Assembly: GCA_900557555.1 (NCBI GenBank)
Contig: USTH01000023.1
Coordinates: forward strand, 1 to 22,141
Reading direction: 5' to 3'
Source: an uncultured Prevotellaceae bacterium
GTDB lineage: Bacteria; Bacteroidota; Bacteroidia; Bacteroidales; Bacteroidaceae
Length of the DNA stretch: 22,141 nucleotides
Under the pieces are notes generated by a model. That model had not been told where the DNA came from and made no database searches. It saw nothing but the letters and a program-made list of their open reading frames with translations. Below are positions 8,170-15,998 of the stretch, in pieces; positions within the stretch are counted from its first letter, which is position 1; every line of letters begins with the position of its first letter. Made by a program: the position numbers and the translations under genes.

Positions 8170-8323
8170 ATTGGAGGAACTTTCTCCGAAAAGCTTCGTT
8201 GACTATAGGTCCTGTGTCGATATATACATTTTTGCATAAGGACTTGTCCTGACTTCGTCACTCAAAAGATGTCATTTACGACCTAATGCCCGATTGGGGA
8301 TTATCCGCTTCTGCCCACCTTGT

Positions 8324-8977
8324 TTAGAAGATGGTGTTGTCCTTGAGTATGAACTCTGGGCCGTGTCCTGGAAATACAAGAGTTTCTGGCGGTAGGGTCA
8401 TGATGTGTTGGTCTATGACAGACTGCACCTGTTCAATGGTTAGCCCAGGCTCTTTAGGCAGTCCGACATAGCCCTTGAATAGCGTGTCGCCAGAGAAAAG
8501 CACTCCGTCATCGTGGCTGTAGAAGCACAGGCTGCCTTGTGTGTGTCCAGGTGTGGCTATTACAGTGAGTGGGCCATAGGTTTGTGATGGGTTAATGGTG
8601 AGCGGTGTGTATGGCAGTGGTAATGGCAGTGGGCGGTGCAGCATTTTTTGAAGTGTGTCTGGTGCTGTGGTGTAGTTGTTAAGTTCCAATGGTGATATTA
8701 TGGGTAGCAGGCCGTAAGTGTCAAAAATCCACTGGGCTCCCCATATGTGGTCAAAATGGCAGTGGGTAATGAGGTGGTCGGTAAGTTTTATTCCGTTGCT
8801 CGTAATATAGTTGGCTATTCTCTCTTCCTTGGTTTCGCGTCGCACTCCGCAGTCTATAATGATGCCAGTGCCCGTTTTGTCGTGCATGATGTAGGTGTTC
8901 TCGCGCAGGCCGTTTACGACAAAGCGCGCTATGGTATGGTGCTTGAGGTGAAATATGTTGTCAGAGGTGCGCAGCAT
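8324..8977 (-). CDS. Metallo-beta-lactamase-fold hydrolase, glyoxalase II-like
   Basis: This 217-residue cytosolic protein has the complete metal-binding set of the fold: H72-C-H-F-D-H77 (HxHxDH), H145 in TPGHTQGS, D164 in FSGDTLF and H205 in FPGHGPEF. These bind two metal ions that activate water for hydrolysis, usually of a thioester or ester. Length and motif spacing resemble the short hydroxyacylglutathione-hydrolase-like enzymes common in bacteria. The long C-terminal glutathione-binding domain of true glyoxalase II is missing, so the substrate is open. The start lies 10 bp after the stop of the ygiQ-like gene, so the two are very likely cotranscribed. It converges on the DUF4296 gene across a 154-bp gap that holds only small inverted repeats (for example AGGAC-TT-GTCCT near 8240). 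The hydrolase fold is certain; the physiological substrate is not. Confidence 0.93.
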   Translation of the reverse strand: MLRTSDNIFHLKHHTIARFVVNGLRENTYIMHDKTGTGIIIDCGVRRETKEERIANYITSNGIKLTDHLITHCHFDHIWGAQWIFDTYGLLPIISPLELNNYTTAPDTLQKMLHRPLPLPLPYTPLTINPSQTYGPLTVIATPGHTQGSLCFYSHDDGVLFSGDTLFKGYVGLPKEPGLTIEQVQSVIDQHIMTLPPETLVFPGHGPEFILKDNTIF

Positions 8978-8987
8978 GGATATGGTG

Positions 8988-10850
8988 TTATTTTCGTTTG
9001 GATTGCCTTGTTTGTATGCGTTTGGAAGGGTGCTTCCTGGTTTGTTTGGGTGTGGTTGTTGCTGTTTTTGCGACAGTGAAGAAGTACTGTCGTTGCCGTT
9101 GTTTTTGTTCTGGACTTTTTGCGGAAAAAACGGGTTGTAGTGTATAAGGGTGGTAACCAGAGTACCATGTTTCTGTGCTGACGGTCATGGGGGTTGGGGT
9201 AAAGTCCTGCACCTGTTCTGTCAGTAGTCCCAGTTTGCGGGTTTTGTTTGAGAGTTGCGCCATGTCGTGTTCTGTGCAGCCTGGGTGTGAAGATATGAAA
9301 TAGGGTATTATCTGTTGGCGCAGTTTGTAACGGGAGTTGATGCGGTCAAACAAGTTCTTGAATTCATAGAACAAGTTGAATGAGGGCTTGCGCATGAGTT
9401 TCAGCACATGGTCTTCGGTGTGTTCGGGTGCCACTTTTAGGCGGCCGGAGACATGGTTTCTGATAAGTTCTTCGGTATAGGTGTTTGCGGCCTTGTTGCT
9501 ATTCTCGTTGTCAGAACGGTGGAGCAGCAGGTCGTAGCGCACGCCGCTGCCTATGAAGCTCTTTTTGATGCCTGGCATGGCATCGACGGCTCGGTAGATG
9601 TCAAGCAGCGGTTGGTGGTCAGTATTTAGATTTTTGCATACTATGGGGAAAATACATGAAGGCTTGCGGCATACGGAGCAAATTTTTTTGTCACGTCCAC
9701 CCATCATATACATGTTGGCAGAGGGGCCTCCGAGGTCAGAGAGGTAACCTTTGAAATCTGGCATTTGTGTTACTTGGCGCACCTCGCGCAGAATGCTGTC
9801 CTTAGAACGGCTCATGATGAATTTGCCTTGATGGGCAGAGATAGTGCAGAATGCACACCCGCCAAAGCAACCTCGGTGTATGTTGACAGAGAAGCGTATC
9901 ATGTCGAAGGCGGGAATACGTTTGCCCTTGTATTTGGGATGTGGCAGACGGGTGTATGGCAGGTCGAAAGAATGGTCTATCTGTCGGGTAGTCATGGGGG
10001 GAAATGGTGGGTTTACAACCACAAAGTTTTTGCCTGTTTGCTGAATGATGCGTTGTGGCTGCAGGCGGTTACTCTCCTCTTCTATATGTCGGAAGTTGGC
10101 GGCATAGAGTTTTCTGTCTCTTAGGCAGGCTTCATGAGAATTGAGTACTATGTCGTCGGAGGTTATTCCGTGTGGAATGGTTTCGGCTGTCTCAATGGTT
10201 ACGGTTTGCTGAATGGGGTATCGGCGCAGCACTTGTTTGAGATCATGGGCAGAAGCAAAGGCTTCGCTGTTGTAATGAAGCATTTTGTCCTCAATCAGCT
10301 TGCATAGCTGTGTAATGGGCAGTTCTCCCATGCCATAGGTAATGAGGTCGGCTTCGGAATCTATGAGTATTGAGGGACGCAAGGCATCTTTCCAATAGTC
10401 ATAGTGTGTTACACGGCGCAATGAGGCCTCTATGCCACCCAGCACCACAGGAGTGTCGGGGTATAGACGCTTCAGAATGCGGGAATATACTATGGTGGGG
10501 TACTCAGGGCGCAGATCATGGCGTCCGTCAGGACTGTAGGCATCTTCTGAACGCAGACGACGTGCAGCGGTGTATTTGTTTACCATAGAGTCCATGGCGC
10601 CGGGAGACACGCCGAAGAAGAGGCGCGGACGGCCGAGCTTCTTGAAGTCACGGAAGTCACCGTGCCAGTCGGGTTGTGGGACGATGGCAACCTTGAGCCC
10701 CATATCTTCGATGATGCGACCTATCACTGCCGCTCCGAAGGAGGGATGGTCTATGTAGGCATCGGCACTAAACAGTATGACATCTAATTGTGACCAACCG
10801 CGCAAGTCGGCTTCTTTCTTTGTGGTAGGTAACCAGTCTGTGAGCATCAT
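8988..10850 (-). CDS. ygiQ: YgiQ family radical SAM protein (UPF0313)
   Basis: This is a 620-residue radical SAM protein of the YgiQ family. The N-terminal part (LTDWLPTTKKEADLRGW, then DAYIDHPSFGAAVIGR and VAIVPQPDW) is characteristic of the family and resembles a cobalamin-binding-like domain. The radical SAM cluster motif is in RGCFGGCAFC at C328, C332 and C335, spaced CxxxCxxC, and should hold a 4Fe-4S cluster that cleaves S-adenosylmethionine. The family's substrate is not established. The frame can be extended to a TTG at 10868, but I chose the ATG at 10850 because GGGGGAG lies 9 nt upstream; a second ATG at 10847 is also possible. The last 30 residues form a Lys/Arg/Thr-rich tail that looks unstructured. 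The MBL hydrolase gene follows 10 bp downstream and probably shares its transcript. Confidence 0.95.
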   Translation of the reverse strand: MMLTDWLPTTKKEADLRGWSQLDVILFSADAYIDHPSFGAAVIGRIIEDMGLKVAIVPQPDWHGDFRDFKKLGRPRLFFGVSPGAMDSMVNKYTAARRLRSEDAYSPDGRHDLRPEYPTIVYSRILKRLYPDTPVVLGGIEASLRRVTHYDYWKDALRPSILIDSEADLITYGMGELPITQLCKLIEDKMLHYNSEAFASAHDLKQVLRRYPIQQTVTIETAETIPHGITSDDIVLNSHEACLRDRKLYAANFRHIEEESNRLQPQRIIQQTGKNFVVVNPPFPPMTTRQIDHSFDLPYTRLPHPKYKGKRIPAFDMIRFSVNIHRGCFGGCAFCTISAHQGKFIMSRSKDSILREVRQVTQMPDFKGYLSDLGGPSANMYMMGGRDKKICSVCRKPSCIFPIVCKNLNTDHQPLLDIYRAVDAMPGIKKSFIGSGVRYDLLLHRSDNENSNKAANTYTEELIRNHVSGRLKVAPEHTEDHVLKLMRKPSFNLFYEFKNLFDRINSRYKLRQQIIPYFISSHPGCTEHDMAQLSNKTRKLGLLTEQVQDFTPTPMTVSTETWYSGYHPYTLQPVFSAKSPEQKQRQRQYFFTVAKTATTTPKQTRKHPSKRIQTRQSKRK

Positions 10851-10892
10851 GGCGAAAAGCTCCCCCAAGAGGGTTGTTCTGTTGATTGGAAA

Positions 10893-10952
10893 GAAAACTG
10901 AAAACTGCCAAAGGAAGCGTGAATGCTCCGTGAGAGGCAGATTTCAGTTTTC
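10893..10952 (-). terminator. Probable terminator of secA
   Basis: Just past the secA stop, GGCAGATTTCAGTTTTC (10936-10952) pairs with GAAAACTGAAAACTGCC (10893-10909), 17 bp with one mismatch. A smaller stem (GGAAGC/GCTCC) forms in the 26-nt loop. On the minus strand the second arm runs into TTTTCTTTCC, a U-rich tail. This fits a Rho-independent terminator for secA. Confidence 0.6.
10909..10916 (-). promoter_or_regulatory. Possible -7 box of ygiQ inside the secA terminator
   Basis: TTCCTTTG on the minus strand is one base off TAnnTTTG. It sits in the loop and first arm base of the secA terminator, about 60 bp before the ygiQ start. I see no good -33 element. Confidence 0.25.
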
Positions 10953-10969
10953 GTAGTTATGTGGTATGT

Positions 10970-13900
10970 TTAAAGTCCTCTGCCGTGGCAGTTCTTGAAC
11001 TTCTTGCCGCTTCCGCAAGGACATGGGTCGTTACGCCCTGGCAGTTTTTCGCGCACGATGGGTTGCTGTGGCTGTTGTGCCCGTGTGTCTTGATGGGCGG
11101 CGGCATGTTGGTGGGGGTCTACCATGTCGGTGCGGCTCTCTGTGTATTGCGGACGACGTTGTGGTGTTTCGGGCACAGCCTCGCGTACATCTTCAGGTGC
11201 ACTCATGGGTATCTGGCTGTGCATCAAGATGCTCACTACGCGGTCGTAGATTTTGTTAATCATAGAGTCGAAGAGGGATGCACTCTCAAGCTTGAAGATG
11301 ACAAGCGGATCTTTCTGCTCATAGCTGGCGTTCTGTACCGACTGTTTCAGCTCGTCAAGGTTACGGAGGTTTTCTTTCCACTCGTCATCGATAATTTGCA
11401 GCAGTATGGACTTCTCAAATTGCTTTACGAGTGACTTCGCTTCGGTTTCTACAGCTTCCTTGAGTGGCACTGCAATATTGTATATTTTCTTGCCATCGGT
11501 AATCGGTACAGCAATGCGAGTGTATCGCTCGCCTTCATTTTCATATACCTGCTTGATTACAGGCAGAGCAACCTCTATCATGCGGTCTGTGTGCAGACGC
11601 AGGTTTGCCATAGCTGCCTGAAAGGCCTTCTCATAGAGGTCGTTGCGGCTGATGTCACCATTGAACTCTCCTTCGGTGAAAGGAATTTCCATGGCCATGA
11701 GCTCTATGAAGCGCATCTTGCATTGGGCGAACTCGTTTTTGTCAATAATGTCGATGCAGCGATCCCATATCATGTTGCTGATATCCATGCCGATACGCTC
11801 ACCCATAAGGGCGTGGCGACGCTTTTCGTAGATGACTGTGCGTTGTTTGTTCATCACATCGTCATATTCAAGCAGATGTTTGCGCACTCCGAAATGGTTG
11901 CCTTCTACCTTCTTCTGTGCGCGTTCAATAGACTTGTTGATGATGGGCGACTCGATCACCTCCCCGTCTTTCAGTCCGAGGCGGTCCATGATCTTTGAAA
12001 TTCTTTCGGCGGCAAACAGACGCATCAACTGGTCTTCGAGTGATACGAAGAACACTGAAGAACCCGGATCTCCCTGACGGCCTGAACGTCCGCGCAACTG
12101 TCGGTCTACACGACGGCTCTCGTGACGTTCTGTTCCTATGATGGCCAAACCGCCAGCGGCCTTAACCTCGTCAGACAGCTTGATGTCGGTACCACGTCCG
12201 GCCATGTTGGTGGCTATGGTTACTGTTGAGCTCTGACCGGCTTGTGCCACTATTTCAGCTTCTTTCTGGTGTAGCTTGGCGTTAAGTACCTGGCAGGGAA
12301 TCTTGCGGAGGTCAAGCATACGCTTTAGCAGTTCAGATACCTCTACTGAGGTCGTACCGACCAACACAGGGCGGCCTGCTTCTCGCATCTTTTCGATTTC
12401 ATCGATAACGGCATTGAATTTCTCGCGTTTGGTTTTGTATACGCGGTCGTTGAGGTCTTTGCGTGCCACAGGGCGGTTTGTGGGAATCTCGACAACGTCA
12501 AGTTTGTAGATATTCCAGAATTCTCCAGCCTCGGTGATGGCCGTACCTGTCATGCCCGCCAGTTTGTGGTACATGCGGAAATAGTTCTGCAAGGTGATGG
12601 TGGCGAAAGTTTGTGTTGCCGCTTCAACCTTTACATGCTCCTTGGCCTCAACTGCCTGATGCAGTCCGTCGCTCCATCGGCGTCCCTCCATTATACGGCC
12701 AGTCTGTTCGTCAACAATCTTGACCTGACCGTCTATGAGCACGTAGTCTTCGTCGATGTTGAACATGGTATAGGCCTTGAGCAGTTGCAGAATGGTGTGT
12801 ACACGCTCGCTCTTCACAGAATACTCGGTCATCAGTTCGCTCTTTTTGGCAATGCGTTCCTCATTGCTGAGAGTGGTGTCGCCTTCGAGGTGTGATAGCT
12901 GGCTTGCAATGTCGGGCAACACAAAGAGTGAACTGTTTTTGACTGCGTTTGCCAACCAGTCATTACCTTTGTCGGTAAGCTCCACACTCTTTTGTTTTTC
13001 GTCTACCACGAAGTAGAGTGGTTCAACGGCCTCGGGCATTCGGCGGTTGTTATTCTCCATGTATATCTCTTCGGTCTTGAGCATACCTGTTTTGATGCCT
13101 GGTTCAGAGAGATATTTAATCAGTGCCTTGTTTTTTGGCAGTGCCTTGTGGGCGCGGAACAATTGCAGGAAACCTTCTTCCTGTTTTTTCTTGTCGTCAG
13201 AGCCTATCAGTTGTTTGGCTTCAGATAGCAGTTGGTTAGCATATTTGCGCTGCACTTCATAGAGGCTCTGTATGAGTGGCTGGTATTCGTCAAACATTTG
13301 GTCTTCGCCCTGTGGCACTGGCCCCGAGATAATCAGTGGAGTACGTGCATCATCAATAAGCACGGAGTCCACCTCGTCGACAATGGCGTAGTTATGCTTG
13401 CGTTGCACGAGGTCTTCGGGTGAAGTGGCCATGTTGTCACGCAGATAGTCAAAGCCGAACTCGTTGTTAGTGCCGAATGTGATGTCTGCCTGATATGCTT
13501 TGCGACGAGCCTCTGAATTGGGGCGGTGCTTGTCAATGCAATCTACGCTGAGACCATTGAACATATAGAGCGGCCCCATCCATTCGGAGTCACGCTTGGC
13601 CAGATAGTCGTTGACCGTGACAACGTGAACACCGTTGCCTGTGAGGGCATTGAGGAACACTGGCAGTGTGGCTACAAGAGTCTTACCTTCACCAGTAGCC
13701 ATTTCGGCAATCTTGCCTTGGTGTAGCACTACGCCTCCGAAGAGTTGCACGTCATAATGCACCATGTTCCATGTGGTGTCGTTTCCGCCGGCAGTCCAAT
13801 GGTTGTGGTAGAGGGCTTTGTCACCATCAATGTCAACAAAGTCGTGTGTGGCGGCCAGCTCGCGGTCAAAGTCTGTGGCACTGACAACCACATCTTTACC

Positions 13901-14269
13901 CTCGGCAAAACGTCGTGCCGTACTCTTCATGATGGCGAGGGCTTCGGGCATCACCTTGTTGAGCTCCTGCTCCATGCGGTCAAGTACGTCTTTCTCCAGT
14001 TTGTCAATCTTGTTGAAGAGTACTTCGCGGTCTTCAATAGGGAGGGTTTCTATTTTGTCTTTAATGGTTTGTATTTCTTCCTTAATATCATCAGCACAGT
14101 GTTGTACCTGCTGTTGCAGTTCCCGTGTTTTGGCTCGAAGGCTATCGTTGTCGAGCTTGTCAATGTCAATGTAAGCGGCTTTGATCTGCTCCACGTATGG
14201 TAGGATTTCCTTCATGTCACGTGTTGCCTTGTTGCCAAAGATTTTTGAAAGGACGTTGATTATATTCAT
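10970..14269 (-). CDS. secA: Preprotein translocase ATPase SecA
   Basis: SecA is the motor ATPase that pushes unfolded preproteins through SecYEG. Visible signatures are the Walker A motif in MATGEGKTLVAT (G193-T197), DYLAKRD, FDYLRDNM, the Walker B region DEVDSVLIDDARTPLIISG, TGTAITEAGEFW, GRGTDIKL and RQLRGRSGRQGDPGSS. The C-terminus carries the CPCGSGKKFKNCHG metal-binding motif (C1083, C1085, C1094, H1095), which binds zinc and SecB or ribosomes in other bacteria. At 1,099 residues it exceeds E. coli SecA by about 200; an insertion of roughly 85 residues, partly coiled coil, precedes the Walker A motif, as known for Bacteroidota. I chose the ATG at 14269 (MNIINVLSKIFGNKATRD) because that is where family similarity begins; the frame opens at 14332. 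It follows the degenerate phosphatase-like gene on the same strand with 87 bp between. Confidence 0.98.
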   Translation of the reverse strand: MNIINVLSKIFGNKATRDMKEILPYVEQIKAAYIDIDKLDNDSLRAKTRELQQQVQHCADDIKEEIQTIKDKIETLPIEDREVLFNKIDKLEKDVLDRMEQELNKVMPEALAIMKSTARRFAEGKDVVVSATDFDRELAATHDFVDIDGDKALYHNHWTAGGNDTTWNMVHYDVQLFGGVVLHQGKIAEMATGEGKTLVATLPVFLNALTGNGVHVVTVNDYLAKRDSEWMGPLYMFNGLSVDCIDKHRPNSEARRKAYQADITFGTNNEFGFDYLRDNMATSPEDLVQRKHNYAIVDEVDSVLIDDARTPLIISGPVPQGEDQMFDEYQPLIQSLYEVQRKYANQLLSEAKQLIGSDDKKKQEEGFLQLFRAHKALPKNKALIKYLSEPGIKTGMLKTEEIYMENNNRRMPEAVEPLYFVVDEKQKSVELTDKGNDWLANAVKNSSLFVLPDIASQLSHLEGDTTLSNEERIAKKSELMTEYSVKSERVHTILQLLKAYTMFNIDEDYVLIDGQVKIVDEQTGRIMEGRRWSDGLHQAVEAKEHVKVEAATQTFATITLQNYFRMYHKLAGMTGTAITEAGEFWNIYKLDVVEIPTNRPVARKDLNDRVYKTKREKFNAVIDEIEKMREAGRPVLVGTTSVEVSELLKRMLDLRKIPCQVLNAKLHQKEAEIVAQAGQSSTVTIATNMAGRGTDIKLSDEVKAAGGLAIIGTERHESRRVDRQLRGRSGRQGDPGSSVFFVSLEDQLMRLFAAERISKIMDRLGLKDGEVIESPIINKSIERAQKKVEGNHFGVRKHLLEYDDVMNKQRTVIYEKRRHALMGERIGMDISNMIWDRCIDIIDKNEFAQCKMRFIELMAMEIPFTEGEFNGDISRNDLYEKAFQAAMANLRLHTDRMIEVALPVIKQVYENEGERYTRIAVPITDGKKIYNIAVPLKEAVETEAKSLVKQFEKSILLQIIDDEWKENLRNLDELKQSVQNASYEQKDPLVIFKLESASLFDSMINKIYDRVVSILMHSQIPMSAPEDVREAVPETPQRRPQYTESRTDMVDPHQHAAAHQDTRAQQPQQPIVREKLPGRNDPCPCGSGKKFKNCHGRGL

Positions 14270-14309
14270 TTGTATTGTATTGTTTTCTGTTGTATAAGTA
14301 AAAGATGAT

Positions 14310-14331
14310 TGCACCGCAGATTGGTGGTGCA
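14310..14331 (-). terminator. Weak hairpin between phosphatase-like gene and secA
   Basis: TGCACC (14310-14315) pairs with GGTGCA (14326-14331) around a 10-nt loop. Minus-strand transcription would continue into ATCATCTTTTACTT, which is weakly U-rich. It could end or trim the upstream transcript ahead of secA. The stem is short. Confidence 0.3.
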
Positions 14332-14356
14332 TGAGGCATTGTGTGTGCCCTTGGTA

Positions 14357-15979
14357 TTAGTATACATTCAGGGCGGCAGAGTGACAGGCGTTAGGGGCGC
14401 GTATGCGCATAATCGATGCCAGTGTGGCAGCAATGCATTCTGTGGTTATAGGGGTTTCTATTTTCTCACTCTTGACGTTCAATCCGTAGATGAAAACGGG
14501 AAAGTTGAGATACGATTCGCGCACCAGCCTGTTCTGGTGCTGTGTTTCGTTGACAAGTCGCCACCCTGGCGCAACCTGCACCAGAATGTCGCCCGATAGG
14601 CGTGGGTTATAACTATTGCGTATTTTGTTTATGCCAGGAGTCCATGCTCCGAGTAGCAGACGTTGTGAGGAGTAGGCGTCTTTCACGCCCTGAGATTGAA
14701 GCAGCAGTTCCTGACAGCGGTCAAGCACCTCTGTGAAGTTTAGCTGCTTGTCGGTAATTAGTTTGTGATTAAGGTAAATGTGATTGTCGTAGGTAGCCTC
14801 CACATAGTTGCCTTGCCCGTAGATGGCCATTAGCATCATGTTGAGGAGGTTGCCAGTTCGATTTATATAGAAGTTCCCTGAAGGGATGCGATATTTCGAG
14901 AGGTCGCTGTTTTCTTCGTCTGTAGTGCCTGTGGAGGTGACAATAAAGAGAACTTTGCCTTGGCCTATTTTCTCATCGGTCTCGGCTATCAGGTCGGCAA
15001 TAACCTTGTCGAGCCGCACGTAGGTGTCCTGTATTTCCATGGCACACTCGGTGAGCGGCTTGTTGTCGTATCCGCCCGCATAGAATGTTAGCGCGAGGTA
15101 GTCTGGGATGTCGTCCAGCCCTACGGTGGTGTATTTTATACACTCTTTTGCCAGCGAACAGACATGCTCGTTGACCAATGCGCTGGTCATAAATTCGCTG
15201 CATGCACGGTCGCCCTTGAATTTGTGGACGAACGGTTCCTTCACTCCACCTGATAAGAAGTAGCAGAAATTGCCACTCAGTTCAGAACACGGAGTCCATG
15301 TTGTAGTCGGCAGAATGGCGCTCAGAGAATTGCGGTTTGCCATGCTGACCCATGCTGGCAGTTGGTCGGAATAGTATGTGGTGCTTGCCCACTTGCCGTT
15401 TTGGGGGTTAATCCAAAAGGCACCATCTGCAGCGTGTCCGGCGCTGAGAATGGCAGCATCGCTGAATGGTGCAAATGAGTATACAAGAGATTTTCCCTCG
15501 GTGGCGGCTTTGAGTTCGTCGCTTATGGTAGACACGCCAAGATTGCGTGGTGACAGTTTTTCTGTTGTCTCTATCCCGTTTGCGGTGTCGTCAGATACGC
15601 AGTACACCGGACGCAGTGTGTTGCGGTTAAACCACTGGAGGTCTATTATGCCATTGTCGTATGGAACAGCCCCCGTGGCGAGGGTGGCAATGGACGACGC
15701 TCTGTTGAGGTTGGCGTTTGGGTATTGGGCATAACTGTAGACTCTGCCCTCGTTCATCAGGCGCACAAATCCGTTGTTGCCATATAGTGGCATGAAAGCA
15801 TCAAGCAGGTCGCTCCGCAGTCCATCGATGGTGATGTTTACAACCATGCGGGGAATCTGCCTGTCGGCCTGTGCCTCAATGCCTGCAAGCAGGGTAATGG
15901 CAAGGAAAGGCGTAAACTTCAGGATTTCCTGAAATTTCTCTATAGGTGATATGCGTTTGTCGTGGTTGTGTCGTTGCAT
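14357..15979 (-). CDS. Alkaline-phosphatase-superfamily protein, probably catalytically degenerate
   Basis: This 540-residue exported protein has a signal or anchor segment (about 20-38, FTPFLAITLLAGIEAQA). The fold is recognisable: NITIDGLRSD at the N-terminus (metal ligand D52), ASSIATLATGAVPYDNGI, a late SGDILVQVAPGW and a C-terminal ITTECIAATLASI that mirrors the DIAPTLA end of PafA-type phosphatases. Key ligands look lost. The usual TSDHG reads T348-S-T-G-T352, the D-x-x-x-H ligand loop before it is absent around LTFYAGGYDNK, and the nucleophile Thr cannot be placed with confidence. H481 may be the one remaining C-terminal His. It could be a binding or scaffold protein rather than a phosphatase. 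I chose the ATG at 15979, 19 bp after the DUF4105 stop; the frame opens at 16039 inside that gene. Order and spacing suggest an operon with the DUF4105 gene. Confidence 0.85.
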   Translation of the reverse strand: MQRHNHDKRISPIEKFQEILKFTPFLAITLLAGIEAQADRQIPRMVVNITIDGLRSDLLDAFMPLYGNNGFVRLMNEGRVYSYAQYPNANLNRASSIATLATGAVPYDNGIIDLQWFNRNTLRPVYCVSDDTANGIETTEKLSPRNLGVSTISDELKAATEGKSLVYSFAPFSDAAILSAGHAADGAFWINPQNGKWASTTYYSDQLPAWVSMANRNSLSAILPTTTWTPCSELSGNFCYFLSGGVKEPFVHKFKGDRACSEFMTSALVNEHVCSLAKECIKYTTVGLDDIPDYLALTFYAGGYDNKPLTECAMEIQDTYVRLDKVIADLIAETDEKIGQGKVLFIVTSTGTTDEENSDLSKYRIPSGNFYINRTGNLLNMMLMAIYGQGNYVEATYDNHIYLNHKLITDKQLNFTEVLDRCQELLLQSQGVKDAYSSQRLLLGAWTPGINKIRNSYNPRLSGDILVQVAPGWRLVNETQHQNRLVRESYLNFPVFIYGLNVKSEKIETPITTECIAATLASIMRIRAPNACHSAALNVY

Positions 15980-15998
15980 TGTCTGCGTGAGGATTTTG

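Noticed and set aside
8170..8323. Possible terminator or small gene between the convergent DUF4296 and MBL genes
   Set aside because: Only 4-5 bp stems are present, without a clear U-tract on either strand, and there is no credible frame.
10851..10868. TTG start for ygiQ
   Set aside because: It overlaps the GGGGGAG ribosome site of the ATG at 10850, and family similarity starts at LTDWLPTTKK.
11591..11998. Plus-strand frames across secA
   Set aside because: Antisense shadows of a highly conserved gene; no motif, promoter or ribosome site.
14270..14332. N-terminal extension of SecA by 21 residues
   Set aside because: The extension has no family similarity; SecA proteins begin at a sequence like MNIINVLSKIFG.
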